Shown: positions 1 to 9,317, numbered from the stretch's first letter. The stretch is DNA of 64,000 bases from Desulfovibrio oxyclinae DSM 11498 (GCF_000375485.1 NZ_AQXE01000004.1:157529-221528), one strand, 5' to 3'. The notes: a model not told the origin generated them from the sequence alone. Program-made: numbers and translations.

Positions 1-224
1 CCTGCCAGCTCATCATTCCGGTGGCTGGCGGGATTCGGATCGCTGTGGAGGGCCTGGTGGTCCGCTCGGATGGTGAGTCCACGGCCATCCGGTTCACCGG
101 CATGGATCCCGAAAGTTTTACCCATCTGCGCAGGATGGTGGAACTCAACGCGCATGATCCGGACCGCATCGAGCGGGAGCTTCGCGGGGAGAAGACTACT
201 CCGCCTGAATCTCGTAAGTCTTGA
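1..224 (+). CDS. PilZ domain protein, C-terminal end (partial)
   Basis: Open from the window edge to a TGA at 222-224; the frame starts at base 3 and the true start lies outside the window. The visible 73 residues contain the last beta strands and closing helix of a PilZ domain: AIRFTGMDPESFTHLRRMVE matches the usual end of that fold, followed by a short acidic/basic tail. PilZ domains bind cyclic di-GMP and usually act in motility, surface or envelope control. The RxxxR and D/NxSxxG ligand motifs would be upstream, so binding cannot be judged. The 3' end overlaps the end of the convergent NtrX-like gene by 29 bases. Confidence 0.6.
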   Translation, partial: CQLIIPVAGGIRIAVEGLVVRSDGESTAIRFTGMDPESFTHLRRMVELNAHDPDRIERELRGEKTTPPESRKS

Positions 225-1590
225 GTTTGCGGTAGAGCGAGCTTCGTTCCATACCCACCGCCTTGGCGAGCTGCGAAACATTGCCGCCGAATTCCCTGAG
301 TTTCGATTCCAGAAAACGAGCTTCGAAGTCGGCCCGGGCCTGCTTGAAGTCCACGGGGCCGCGTTCGAATTCCGGGCCGTTCGGGATAGGGGGCTGTTCG
401 CCTTCGGCGGCTTGGGTGCGCACGGGGCATATCTCGGGCGGCAGGCGTTCGGCGTTGACGGTGTCGCCAGCGTACATGATGAACATACGTTCCACGAAGT
501 TTTTCAGTTCCCGGACATTGCCCGGCCAGCGGTAGGTTGTGAGACACTGCATGGCATCGTCATCGAATGCCAGCGGCTTGAAGCCGTGCTGTCTGGCTAT
601 CTTGTCCATGAAGGCCCGTATGAGCAGAGGAACGTCCTCGGCGCGCTCCCGCAGGGGGGGCACTTCCAGTGGAAAAACTTTCAGGCGGTAGTAGAGGTCC
701 TCGCGGAAATTCCCGACCTTGATCTCTTCGGCAAGGTCCTTGTTGGTGGCGGCGATGACACGGGCATCGACCTTGATGGTCTTGCGGCCCCCCACGCGTT
801 CGAAGCTCTGCTCCTGCAGGATGCGCAGGATCTTGGCCTGCGTCTTGAGGCTCATGTCGCCGATTTCGTCGAGGAAGAGGGTGCCCTTGTGGGCCAGTTC
901 GAATTTGCCGACCTGTGCTGTCTCGGCTCCGGTGAAGGCGCCTTTCTCGTGGCCGAAGAGTTCGGACTCGATGAGCTCTTCGGGGATGGCGGCGCAATTC
1001 ACGGCCACCATGGGCTTGTCGGCGCGCATGGACTGGGAGTGTACGGAGCGGGCGACGATTTCCTTGCCGGTACCGTTCTCGCCGGTGATGAGCACCCACG
1101 CGTCGGTGGGGGCCACGCGTTCGATGACCTGACGCAGATGGTCTATGGCCGGAGATTCGCCGGTGAGCCGGGTGGTGCGGTCGCCGTCAATGCGTGAGCG
1201 CAGTTCACGGTTTTCCTGTTTGAGTCTGGCCACTTCAAGGGCGTTGCGGCTGGCGGCCTCGACTTTCTCAAGGGAAAGAGGTTTTTCGATGAAATCGAAG
1301 GCGCCGTTCTTGAGGGCCTTGACCGCCGTCTCGATGTTGCCGTGCCCTGAGATCATGACCACGGGAATATGGGCGTAATCGCGTCCAAGGATTTCCAGTG
1401 CTTCGAGGCCGTCCATGCCCGGAAGCCAGATATCCAGAAACAGGATGTCCGGGTTCTCGGTCTTCAGCAGTTCAAGGCCGTCCTCGGCGTTTTCCGCGTC
1501 CACCACGTCGAGGCCTTCGTCTTCCAGAATGCCCCTGAGCGAGAAACGGATGCTCTCTTCGTCGTCTATGATCAGTACTTTGCCCGCCAT
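196..1590 (-). CDS. NtrX-like sigma-54-dependent response regulator
   Basis: 464 residues. The N-terminal receiver domain starts MAGKVLIIDDEES and carries the phosphoacceptor Asp in LFLDIW. A sigma-54 AAA+ domain follows, with Walker A GENGTGKE, the sigma-54 contact loop GAFTGA and the arginine-finger region. A C-terminal Fis-type helix-turn-helix (GNVSQLAKAVGMERSSLYRK) binds DNA. The start at 1590 is preferred over a longer frame to 1635 because GGAGGG lies just before it and the receiver domain begins there. It is the last gene of a minus-strand cluster containing an NtrY-like kinase, so it is probably that kinase's partner and activates sigma-54 promoters. NtrX rather than another NtrC-family member is inferred from this pairing. 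Confidence 0.88.
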   Translation of the reverse strand: MAGKVLIIDDEESIRFSLRGILEDEGLDVVDAENAEDGLELLKTENPDILFLDIWLPGMDGLEALEILGRDYAHIPVVMISGHGNIETAVKALKNGAFDFIEKPLSLEKVEAASRNALEVARLKQENRELRSRIDGDRTTRLTGESPAIDHLRQVIERVAPTDAWVLITGENGTGKEIVARSVHSQSMRADKPMVAVNCAAIPEELIESELFGHEKGAFTGAETAQVGKFELAHKGTLFLDEIGDMSLKTQAKILRILQEQSFERVGGRKTIKVDARVIAATNKDLAEEIKVGNFREDLYYRLKVFPLEVPPLRERAEDVPLLIRAFMDKIARQHGFKPLAFDDDAMQCLTTYRWPGNVRELKNFVERMFIMYAGDTVNAERLPPEICPVRTQAAEGEQPPIPNGPEFERGPVDFKQARADFEARFLESKLREFGGNVSQLAKAVGMERSSLYRKLKTYEIQAE

Positions 1591-1648
1591 GAATCCCTCC
1601 GTGATAAGCTGACGCCGCCGCGTAGTGTAAGGCAAGCCGGGCCGGGCT

Positions 1649-2557
1649 TCAAGATCGGTTCAGAATATCCGGCAGGGCGTCCTTGAGCATGGGGAAGCGG
1701 AACTCGTATCCGGCCTTCTGAAGCCTTTCGGGCAGGGCGAACTGGCCGTTGAGAAGCACTTCGTCGGCCATCTGACCGAATATGAGCCGCAGCATGAAGG
1801 CGGGCGGATTCAGTTTGTGCGGCCTGTGCAGGGTTTCTCCGAGTACGCGGGCGAATCTGCTGAAGGTTACCGGCGTGGGAGCCGTCAGGTTGTAGGGGCC
1901 GCAGGTCTCGGAGTGTTCCATCAGAAACTTGATGGCCCCGACTTCGTCCTTGAGATGTATCCACGAGACGCCCTGATCACCCGTGCCGGGAGCTCCGCCG
2001 ACGAACAAACGGAACGCGGGGAGCATCCGTTCCAGCGCGCCTCCGTGGCCGAGCACCATCCCGGTGCGGATGATGACGCGGCGGATGCCCATCCCGTCGA
2101 TTTCCTTGGTGGAGTTTTCCCATTTACGGGCCACGTCAGCAAGAAACCCCGTGCCCGAGGGGGTGTCCTCGGTTACCGGAGTGCTCTTGTGGTGCCCGTA
2201 GTAGCCCACCGCCGATCCCTGCACGAAAACGCGGGGAGCATCATTGGCCTTGCGGATGCCTTCAATGAGGCGCTGGCCGGACTTGAGGCGGCTCTGGAGG
2301 ATTCTTTCCTTGACCTTGGGCGTCCAGCGGCCTCCGGCAATGCTGGAGCCAGCGAGGTTGACGATGGCCGTGGACGGGTCGATGAGCGACGGCCACTCAC
2401 CGCCATCCCAGGTAAAGCCAGAAACGCTCTGTCCGAAGACCCGCTCGACCGAGGCCACGGAGCGTGACAGAACGATGATTTCATGCCCGGCCGCCATGAG
2501 GGTGGCGGCGAGCGACCTGCCTATGAAGCCGGTCCCGCCGGCAATGATGACTCGCAT
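1649..2557 (-). CDS. TIGR01777-family NAD(P)-binding epimerase-like protein
   Basis: 302 residues; an extended SDR protein of the TIGR01777 (YfcH / SDR39U1-like) family. Evidence is the N-terminal dinucleotide-binding motif MRVIIAGGTGFIGRSLA, the SAVGYYG segment, and a C-terminal DUF1731-like block with NPPAFMLRLIFGQMADEVLL. The frame extends to 2611, but the start at 2557 begins the Rossmann fold directly and is preceded by GGAGGT. The physiological substrate of the family is not known. The gene sits between the NtrY-like kinase and the NtrX-like regulator on the same strand, so it is probably co-transcribed with them. Confidence 0.85.
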   Translation of the reverse strand: MRVIIAGGTGFIGRSLAATLMAAGHEIIVLSRSVASVERVFGQSVSGFTWDGGEWPSLIDPSTAIVNLAGSSIAGGRWTPKVKERILQSRLKSGQRLIEGIRKANDAPRVFVQGSAVGYYGHHKSTPVTEDTPSGTGFLADVARKWENSTKEIDGMGIRRVIIRTGMVLGHGGALERMLPAFRLFVGGAPGTGDQGVSWIHLKDEVGAIKFLMEHSETCGPYNLTAPTPVTFSRFARVLGETLHRPHKLNPPAFMLRLIFGQMADEVLLNGQFALPERLQKAGYEFRFPMLKDALPDILNRS

Positions 2558-2633
2558 GGTGTACCTCCGTGTGATGCCAAGCATAGCACGTCCGGGGCAT
2601 CCTCGCCACATTGCTCGAAAAAAATAAGGTGCG

Positions 2634-4829
2634 TCAGGCGAGCGGCAGCTCTACACGAACCACGGTGCCGCGAGGCTTGTTCGCGTGGGCCGTGACCTTG
2701 CCGTGGTGGTCCGCCACGATGGAACGGACGATGGTCAGGCCGAGGCCGGTGCCGCCTTTTTTGCGGGAGAAGTAGGGCTCAAACATGCGCGATGCCCCGT
2801 CTCTGGGCAGTCCGGAACCGTTGTCGGCAACGCTCACAACCACGCGATTCTTCTTCCGTTCATGTACCGCCCTGACCACCACGCTGCCGTCTTCCTGATC
2901 CTTGAGGGCTTCCTCGGAGTTGGTCAGCAGATTGATGAAGACCTTGCCGAGGGCTTCGCGGTCAAAGGACATTTCGGGCAAATTTTCGGGCAGTTGCAGG
3001 TGCCAGTCGATGTTGCGGTGCGTGTTTTCGAACATGCCCACGGTCTCTTCAAGCAGGGGGCCCAGATCGCCGGGCCGGGGCTGGACTTCGGGCAGCTTGG
3101 CGTAGGCGGAGAATTCGGAGACCATCTGCTGAAGCCGTTCCACCTGACTCACGATAAGGCCGGTGCAGTCGTCAAAGACCTTGTCGTCCACGCCTTCGCC
3201 GAACTTGCGCTGCAGGCGCTGGGCAGAGAGCTTGATGGGCGTGAGCGGGTTCTTGATTTCGTGGGCGATTCGCCGGGCCACTTCGCGCCATGCGGCCAGC
3301 CGCTGAATTTTTTCCAGCTCGGTAATGTCTTCAAAGACGGCCACGGTGCCGACCTCCGCGCCGGGGATGCCGGGCAGGGCCACCACGTTGATAAGCAGTT
3401 TGCGCACCCGCTCCGGCGTCTGGATGTCCAGCTGCTTCTGCCACTGCTCGCCGGGATTGCTGCCCACCGCTTCCAGCGCCTCGCGCATGATGTCCGCGAA
3501 CTCGCCGGAGAGCAGGGTGTGCGGCTTCTTGCCGATGAGGAATTCTCCGGGTGTTCCAAGAATCTGTTCCGCCGAGCGGTTGACGGTTCCGATGCGGCCG
3601 GATGCGTCCATGGAGATGACGCCGGAGGTGATATTGTCCAGAACCGCCTCGATGTAGCGGCCGCGACGTTCCAGTTCCTGATTCTGCCTCGCCAGCCGTT
3701 CGCCGGCCTTCAGCTCGTTCTGACGCGCCAGTTCGAGGTCTTCGGTCATGCGGTTGAACGAGCGCACGAGGAAGCCCAGCTCGTCATCGGAGCGGTCCTC
3801 AAGGCGTACGGACAGGTCGCCGCGCGCGATGCGTTCGGTCCCCGCCGCCAGCGCCTGCACCGGGGCGGAGAGTTCCTTCGCCAACCGGAAGCCGAACCAG
3901 ATGGAGCCGAGGATGATGAGCATGGTCATGACCCCGAGGGTCAGGTACAGCGTCATCTTCCATGGATATTTCAGGGTCTTGAGCTTTTTGTATTCGTCAA
4001 GGCCGCGCACGATGCGGTCCAGCTTGTGCAACAGGCCGCGGCCCACGGTCTCACCCAGGACGAGGAAGCCGGTGGTGCCGTCGTCCACGGGCGTCACCCC
4101 GACGATGAGGTCGCTCTGGGGGGTGGGGATGATGGTGGACCACTGGCGGGGATCGGAGCGCAGGCCCTCCCAGTCGATCTTTTCCTGAATCTCGGGCCAT
4201 GCCTTTTCCCACTGGGCGGAGTAGTGGGTGTTCTGCACCGAGCCTTTTGGCGTGATGACCCCTACGAGGCTCAGGTCGTATTCCTCGAATTTCTCACCCA
4301 GAAAATCGTTCATACCCTTGCCGCCCCACGCGAAGCGGCGGTCCACGATCTCGTCGATCATGTTTTTGCCGCGCCGCTGGAGCCTGTCCTGCGACGAGCC
4401 GTAGAAGGCCCGGCCAAGCTCAAGAGCCTGCTCCATGGATTCCTCCACCTGCCCCTTGAACCAGTAGTCCACGGACGTCTGCACGAACTTCACACTCACA
4501 AGGAACATGAGCACGGTGGGAATGAGCGACAGGGAGATGAAGGCGAGCACCAGCCGCGTTCGCAGCTTGGAGCCCAGCACCCTGCGGCGACGTTCCAGCA
4601 GCAGCTTCACCCCGTTTCTGGTGACGATGAACAGCACCACCAGCAGCAGGATGAAGTTCAGGTTCAGCAGGCCGAGGAAAAGATAGGAGTTGCCCCCGAG
4701 ATATTTGAGTTCGACCCACGTCAGGACGGCGATGAGGGCGAAGCAGAGTCCGGCCGCGATGAGTTCGCGTTTGCGGCGGCGGCGCTCCCGCTGTCCCACC
4801 TCGTCTATCTTGATGTAGCGCGAAGTCAT
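2634..4829 (-). CDS. NtrY-like membrane sensor histidine kinase
   Basis: 731 residues. Two closely spaced membrane helices lie near residues 22-70 and a third near 92-115. A periplasmic sensor region follows, then a fourth helix near 295-315, a HAMP linker, a PAS domain (YIEAVLDNITSGVISMD), and the kinase core. The core shows the H box HEIKNPLTPIKLSAQRL, an N box (FINLLTNSEEAL), and G boxes (DNGSGLP, GGTGLGLTIV). This is the NtrY layout. The upstream DUF4390 gene ends 4 bases before its start, implying translational coupling. The likely partner is the NtrX-like regulator two genes downstream. The signal sensed is unknown. Confidence 0.88.
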   Translation of the reverse strand: MTSRYIKIDEVGQRERRRRKRELIAAGLCFALIAVLTWVELKYLGGNSYLFLGLLNLNFILLLVVLFIVTRNGVKLLLERRRRVLGSKLRTRLVLAFISLSLIPTVLMFLVSVKFVQTSVDYWFKGQVEESMEQALELGRAFYGSSQDRLQRRGKNMIDEIVDRRFAWGGKGMNDFLGEKFEEYDLSLVGVITPKGSVQNTHYSAQWEKAWPEIQEKIDWEGLRSDPRQWSTIIPTPQSDLIVGVTPVDDGTTGFLVLGETVGRGLLHKLDRIVRGLDEYKKLKTLKYPWKMTLYLTLGVMTMLIILGSIWFGFRLAKELSAPVQALAAGTERIARGDLSVRLEDRSDDELGFLVRSFNRMTEDLELARQNELKAGERLARQNQELERRGRYIEAVLDNITSGVISMDASGRIGTVNRSAEQILGTPGEFLIGKKPHTLLSGEFADIMREALEAVGSNPGEQWQKQLDIQTPERVRKLLINVVALPGIPGAEVGTVAVFEDITELEKIQRLAAWREVARRIAHEIKNPLTPIKLSAQRLQRKFGEGVDDKVFDDCTGLIVSQVERLQQMVSEFSAYAKLPEVQPRPGDLGPLLEETVGMFENTHRNIDWHLQLPENLPEMSFDREALGKVFINLLTNSEEALKDQEDGSVVVRAVHERKKNRVVVSVADNGSGLPRDGASRMFEPYFSRKKGGTGLGLTIVRSIVADHHGKVTAHANKPRGTVVRVELPLA

Positions 4830-4833
4830 GGCG

Positions 4834-5391
4834 TCAGTACCGGAAGTCCAGAGTGGAGGTTACGCTCGGTCCGCCCTGCCATGACCAGAAAAGGAAGGTT
4901 CGGGTGAACCAGTCTGGCACGTCCATGGGCATGAGCGCGGCCTCGACTTCCAGCCGGTAGTTTTTGCCTCGTTCGAGACTGCCCCACGGGCAAAGGGGTA
5001 TGGAGAACGATTCCCAGCCTTCGGCAAGCAGTGCGGCGAGATCTTCGTTGCGCATGGCCTGCTCCTGCCCGGGCAGCATGAGCGCGAATTCCTTGGTCAG
5101 GGCGTCGTATTGGATGGCTCCCTCAAGGGCGCTTTCGCCAAGGGTGGAGCTGAAAAAGAACCTGCGGTTCAGGGAGATGGAGGCGCGGCAGGCCAGCTTG
5201 ATGCCCACGCCGTTGCGCAGGGTGTCCGCGATTTCGTCCACTCCCTGAAGGGCTACGCCGAACTGCGCGGAGAGAGTGTCCCCAACGCGGGTGGCCGAGA
5301 CCGATTCCAGACTGATGACCTGTGCCCGGGCCGGGAGTGCGGTCGTCAGCAGAATCAGCGGAATGAGCAGGCTGAAAAAGCGTTTCATCAT
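4834..5391 (-). CDS. DUF4390 periplasmic protein
   Basis: 185 residues with an N-terminal signal peptide (MMKRFFSLLIPLILLTTALP, then an ARA-type cleavage site). The rest is a beta-rich secreted domain typical of DUF4390, a family commonly encoded just before NtrY-type kinases. The conserved end WFTRTFLFWSWQGG is visible. The frame is open to 5619, but the signal peptide fixes the start at 5391 or 5388; no strong ribosome site precedes it. Its position, with stop codon 4 bases from the kinase start, suggests it modulates or reports to the periplasmic sensor part of that kinase. That role is inference. Confidence 0.75.
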   Translation of the reverse strand: MMKRFFSLLIPLILLTTALPARAQVISLESVSATRVGDTLSAQFGVALQGVDEIADTLRNGVGIKLACRASISLNRRFFFSSTLGESALEGAIQYDALTKEFALMLPGQEQAMRNEDLAALLAEGWESFSIPLCPWGSLERGKNYRLEVEAALMPMDVPDWFTRTFLFWSWQGGPSVTSTLDFRY

Positions 5392-5490
5392 GGTTACCGA
5401 AGTGGTATCAGCAGCCGGGGGAAAGAACAAGCGGCAGGCATTGCCCGAACCGGCGACGCCGGGTATCATGGCCGTCTCGGCAGGGGGTTC

Positions 5491-5519
5491 TTGAATGCCG
5501 GAGCCGTTCCGGCTACCCT
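5491..5519 (+). promoter_or_regulatory. Possible sigma-70 promoter with inverted repeat in the spacer
   Basis: TTGAAT and TACCCT are separated by exactly 17 bases, and that spacer is itself an inverted repeat (GCCGGA-N5-TCCGGC). It lies 88 bases before the Lon-like gene. The -10 box is poor, so this is a weak call; the repeat may be an operator. Confidence 0.3.
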
Positions 5520-5606
5520 CTGCGGACAAGGTCCCGCCGGAACCCCCGGTGCGCCCATGCGGCGACCATGTTGGAACGGGACACGAACACACTGATACGA
5601 GGACGC

Positions 5607-8009
5607 ATGAGCAATACACGTATGCCGCGCCCGCTGGCCGTTTCCCGGCTGCGCGCCGCGCTGGACCCCGCGAAGGTTCCTTTCGAAAACAGCGACGCCA
5701 TACCGGACAGCGATCCGACCCCGTCGTTTCAGCCCCGCGCCATCAAGGCCCTTGAACTGTCGCTGGCCGTGAGCGGAAACGAATACAACGTTTACGTGGC
5801 GGGCGAGCCCAACATGGGCCGCAGCCACTTCATCGGCAGTTTCCTCGGCAAGCGCGCCCGCAAGGCTCCCACGCCGCCGGACTGGGTCTACCTGTACAAC
5901 TTCGAGGACGAGGACCGCCCAGTGGCCCTGTCCCTGCCCGCGGGAGTGGGGCGAAAGTACAAGAACGCCCAGCAGAAGGCGGTTTCGCGCCTGCGTTCGC
6001 GCATCCCGGCCCGGTTCGAGGAGGAGTCCTTTCAGAAGACGCATGAGCGGCTGCTCAAGAAATTCACGCAGCGCCGCGACGAACTGTTCGCGCGCATGGA
6101 GGAAGAGGCCGAAAAGACCGGTTTTCGGCTGTCCATCGACGAGGATTCGGTCATCACGCTTGCCCCCATCGTGGACGGCAAGCCCCTGACCGACAGCGAC
6201 TACGACACCCTTGATCCCAAACTGCGCAAGGAGTTGAAGAACAAGGGCGAGAAGTTGCTGGAAGAACTTTCGGATGACCTGCGCAGCATCAACCGCAACG
6301 AACAGGGTCTGAAGAAGAGCGAAGACGACCTGCACCGGGACACGGCGCGCGACGAGGCCAAGGCCGAACTGCAGCCCCTGCGCGAGGAGTTCGGTCACAT
6401 CGAAGGTCTCAAGGAATACTTCGAGGCGGTCGAAGAGTGCGTGGTGGACAACGTGGATCAGTTCACCGGCAAGGAGACCGCCATGCCGTCGCTGTTCATG
6501 GACACCCAGAGCTCCGGCGAAGACTTCTTCACCCGTTTCGAAGTCAACCTGTTCGTGGACAACGGCAAGACGCAGGGCGCACCGGTGGTGAACGAAGATC
6601 ACCCCACCGCCTTCAACCTGCTCGGGTCCATCGAGCGCGAGTCGGAAATGGGCGCGCTCTACACGGACTTCACGCTGGTCAAGGCCGGGGCGCTGCATCG
6701 CGCCAACCATGGCTTCCTGCTGCTCAACGTGGAAGACCTGCTGAGCAATCCGCACTCGTGGGAAGGCCTGCTCCGCGCCCTGCGCGCCGGACATGCCAAG
6801 ATCGAGGACCCGGTGGAGCCGGATCAGGTCCGTGCGCGGACCATCGAACCGCAGCCGATCCCCATCGAGCTGCGCGTCATCCTTATCGGCACGGACATCA
6901 ACTATGAGCTGTTGCTGTATAATGATGACCGATTTTCCAAGTATTTCAAGCTCAAGGCCCATCTGCAGCCAACGTGTGACCGCGACGCCAAGAACGTAAA
7001 GCGGTATTTGCGCGCCCTGGGGCGCATCGCAAGGCAGGAGAAGATGCCGCCGTTCAGCCGCGAGGCGCTGGCCGGGCTGGTGGACCTCGGTTCCCGGCTG
7101 TCCGAGGATCAGAAGCGGCTGTCGCTGTACTTCCCGCTGATTCGCGAGCGCATGGTGGAGGCCGCGGCCCTGACCCGGATTCGGGGCGGGGAAACGGTGG
7201 AGTATTCCGATCTGGCGCAGGCCATCGAAGATCGGGACTACCGCTCCGACCTGTATCAGACCGAGTTCATGTCCGATTACGACCGTGAAGTCATCAAGGT
7301 GGCCACCGGCGGCTCGGCGGTGGGCGAAGCCAACGGGCTTTCGGTAACCCAGTTCGGGGATCACGAGTTCGGTCTGCCGCATCGCATTGCCTGCAAGGTG
7401 GGCGTGGGGCACGGCGGCATCATCGACCTTGAGCGCGAAGCACAGCTGGGCGGCCCCATCCATACCAAGGGCATGATGATCCTCAAGAGCTATCTGGTGG
7501 GCCTGTTCGCGCAGGACAAGCCGCTGGTCATGACCGGCAGCCTGTGCTTCGAGCAGTCTTACGCGGGCATCGAGGGCGACTCCGCTTCCGGGGCCGAGCT
7601 CGCCGCGCTGCTTTCCGCACTCTCGGGCGCGCCAATCAACCTGTCCTATGCCTTCACCGGAGCGGTGAGCCAGAGCGGTTGCATCATGGCGGTGGGCGGC
7701 GTGAACGAGAAGGTTGAAGGATTTCACAGGGTCTGCTCACGGCGGGGGCTGACCGGAGAGCAGGGCGTGCTGATTCCGGCTGACAACGCGGTCAACCTCA
7801 TGGTCAACGATGACGTGGTGCGCGACGTGCGTGAGGGGCGGTTCCGCATCTATCCGGTTTCCACCATCGAGCAGGCCATGTATGTCCTCACGGGAATGAA
7901 GACCGGCGTTCGCAACACACAGGGCCGGTTCCCCAAGGGCACGCTCTACCGCATGGTGGACGACAGGCTGGCCGAGCTGGCGGATCTCGCCAAGAAGAAA
8001 AGCAAGTAG
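5607..8009 (+). CDS. Lon-like ATP-dependent protease (AAA_32 / LonC-like)
   Basis: 800 residues. The C-terminal Lon protease domain has the catalytic serine in GDSASGAELAALLSAL and the catalytic lysine in VGGVNEKVEGFH. The N-terminal half matches the AAA_32-type ATPase with a helical insertion around residues 130-280. The Walker A-like segment reads GEPNMGRSH, with Arg in place of the usual Lys. This resembles Lon-like proteins with a degenerate ATPase. There is no substrate-recognition LON N-domain. The start at 5607 follows GAGGA; the longer frame from 5568 lacks support. It probably degrades or processes cytoplasmic proteins, but its targets are unknown. It may form an operon with the next gene, 9 bases downstream. 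Confidence 0.82.
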   Translation: MSNTRMPRPLAVSRLRAALDPAKVPFENSDAIPDSDPTPSFQPRAIKALELSLAVSGNEYNVYVAGEPNMGRSHFIGSFLGKRARKAPTPPDWVYLYNFEDEDRPVALSLPAGVGRKYKNAQQKAVSRLRSRIPARFEEESFQKTHERLLKKFTQRRDELFARMEEEAEKTGFRLSIDEDSVITLAPIVDGKPLTDSDYDTLDPKLRKELKNKGEKLLEELSDDLRSINRNEQGLKKSEDDLHRDTARDEAKAELQPLREEFGHIEGLKEYFEAVEECVVDNVDQFTGKETAMPSLFMDTQSSGEDFFTRFEVNLFVDNGKTQGAPVVNEDHPTAFNLLGSIERESEMGALYTDFTLVKAGALHRANHGFLLLNVEDLLSNPHSWEGLLRALRAGHAKIEDPVEPDQVRARTIEPQPIPIELRVILIGTDINYELLLYNDDRFSKYFKLKAHLQPTCDRDAKNVKRYLRALGRIARQEKMPPFSREALAGLVDLGSRLSEDQKRLSLYFPLIRERMVEAAALTRIRGGETVEYSDLAQAIEDRDYRSDLYQTEFMSDYDREVIKVATGGSAVGEANGLSVTQFGDHEFGLPHRIACKVGVGHGGIIDLEREAQLGGPIHTKGMMILKSYLVGLFAQDKPLVMTGSLCFEQSYAGIEGDSASGAELAALLSALSGAPINLSYAFTGAVSQSGCIMAVGGVNEKVEGFHRVCSRRGLTGEQGVLIPADNAVNLMVNDDVVRDVREGRFRIYPVSTIEQAMYVLTGMKTGVRNTQGRFPKGTLYRMVDDRLAELADLAKKKSK

Positions 8010-8018
8010 GGAGGCTCC

Positions 8019-8789
8019 ATGTCCCGCAGCTGGATTCGAGAAAAACTGCCGGAGTTCGTGCGCGACCTGTTTCGCATGTTCTGCCACTCTTCCGTGGCGC
8101 TGAACCGGGAGTTCGAGAGTTTTGACGAGGAAGGCGTGGTCTGCTTCGAGTGCCTGCGGGACCTTGTGGGTACGGAGATGGACAAGGGCCTGCTGTGGCG
8201 CATGAAGGACACGGCGCACCACGTGTTCCGCAATGATCCGGAGAAACCAGCGGAAGGGCAGTTTCTTGACTGGGCGTTGGGCTACATCTTTCACGAGACC
8301 GTGAAGCTGCGCGAGGACGCGTATCAGCTCCAGAACTACGGCCCCTGGCTGCAGGAGATCATGGAAGAAGACGCGCACGGACCGCAGCAGGAAGTTTCCG
8401 GTCGGCTCGTGGAAGTGCTGACCCAGACGCGCGAAAGTATGCGTCGCGAAATTGACCGTATCCGTTTTTTCATGAACAACTGCCGCACCTTGCTGCCGGT
8501 CTACCTCGTGCGTCACCGGGATAATACGCTGCTGGCCCGCTTCATCTTCTCGCACGAAGATTTGGTCCGGAATGCTTTCGGCAGCGATTACGGGATGTTG
8601 ATGGAGGGTGTCTACAAAGACGAGCCTGAGCGGATGTATGTTCTTGCCTGCCGGAGCCTGCGCATGGGCGGCTGGTTCGCTGAGGCAAACCGCGCCATTG
8701 AGGCCGCACTCCAGGAGCGTCCCGACGGGAAATTGGTGTTGCAAGAAAAAAAAATAATTGATAATTGGGCCAGTAGGATCAAGTCCTGA
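8019..8789 (+). CDS. Conserved hypothetical cytoplasmic protein
   Basis: 256 residues; I do not recognise a named family. It is predominantly helical and soluble, without signal peptide or membrane segment. It begins MSRSWIREKLPEFVRDLFRMF and has a Cys pair in VVCFECLRDL. The C-terminal part, with regularly spaced Ala/Leu (LACRSLRMGGWFAEANRAIEAALQERP), resembles a TPR-like helical hairpin. The start has a good AGGGAGG ribosome site. It lies 9 bases after the Lon-like protease and is probably co-transcribed, so a link to protein quality control is possible but unproven. Confidence 0.6.
   Translation: MSRSWIREKLPEFVRDLFRMFCHSSVALNREFESFDEEGVVCFECLRDLVGTEMDKGLLWRMKDTAHHVFRNDPEKPAEGQFLDWALGYIFHETVKLREDAYQLQNYGPWLQEIMEEDAHGPQQEVSGRLVEVLTQTRESMRREIDRIRFFMNNCRTLLPVYLVRHRDNTLLARFIFSHEDLVRNAFGSDYGMLMEGVYKDEPERMYVLACRSLRMGGWFAEANRAIEAALQERPDGKLVLQEKKIIDNWASRIKS
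8739..8767 (+). promoter_or_regulatory. Possible sigma-70 promoter of the LysM lipoprotein gene
   Basis: TTGCAA is followed by a run of nine A's and then GATAAT/TAATTG at 15-17 base spacing, inside the end of the preceding gene. It lies about 85 bases before the LysM gene start. The A-tract makes it stand out from the GC-rich surroundings. Confidence 0.4.
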
Positions 8790-8849
8790 GCCTACATTGA
8801 AGAGTGAATTCTAAATGACGAAAGAACAATACTTGAGAGGAGGCCGTCG

Positions 8850-9317
8850 ATGAAGAAACTGCTGCTGCTTGCAGTCGCCTGCATGATGATTTTTGCATGG
8901 GGCTGTTCCAAAAAGGTCAACCCCGAGCCGGAAGTGGTCGTGGTTGAAGAAGAAACCACAATTGTCGAAGAAGAAGTGGTCGTGGATCCGATGGCCGTGT
9001 ACAAATCCCAGTACGACAGCCTGCCGACCACCCACACCGTGACCAAGGGTGAGTGCCTGTGGTGGATCGCCGAGTACAAGCAGGTGTACAACGATCCCTT
9101 CATGTGGCCCCTCATCTTCAAGGCCAACCGCGGTCAGATCGACAATCCGGACCTGATCTACCCCGGCCAGCAGTTCGAAATTCCGCGCTACGGCTTCACC
9201 CTCGACGAAGTGAAGCAGGCCCGCAAGGAAGCCGGCGCTCCGTGGAAGGACCTTGAGCCCGGCCCGGACGCCTGGGTGCCCGCTGAAATGCGCGCCGCCC
9301 TCGGCTACAGCTTCTAA
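8850..9317 (+). CDS. LysM domain lipoprotein
   Basis: 155 residues. An N-terminal lipoprotein signal (MKKLLLLAVACMMIFAWGC) places the lipidated Cys at residue 19. An acidic, Val/Glu-rich linker follows (EVVVVEEETTIVEEEVVV). A single LysM domain lies near residues 60-110, starting HTVTKGECLWWIA and ending with the IYPGQQFEIP signature. It should be membrane-anchored and bind peptidoglycan from the periplasmic side. A strong ribosome site (GAGAGGAGG) precedes the start and a rho-independent terminator follows the stop, so it is probably a monocistronic unit from its own promoter. Confidence 0.85.
   Translation: MKKLLLLAVACMMIFAWGCSKKVNPEPEVVVVEEETTIVEEEVVVDPMAVYKSQYDSLPTTHTVTKGECLWWIAEYKQVYNDPFMWPLIFKANRGQIDNPDLIYPGQQFEIPRYGFTLDEVKQARKEAGAPWKDLEPGPDAWVPAEMRAALGYSF

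Noticed and set aside
5466..7727. A 753-residue open frame on the minus strand opposite the Lon-like gene
   Set aside because: It is the antisense shadow of a GC-rich gene: no domain match by eye, no ribosome site, and the plus strand clearly encodes a protease with catalytic motifs.
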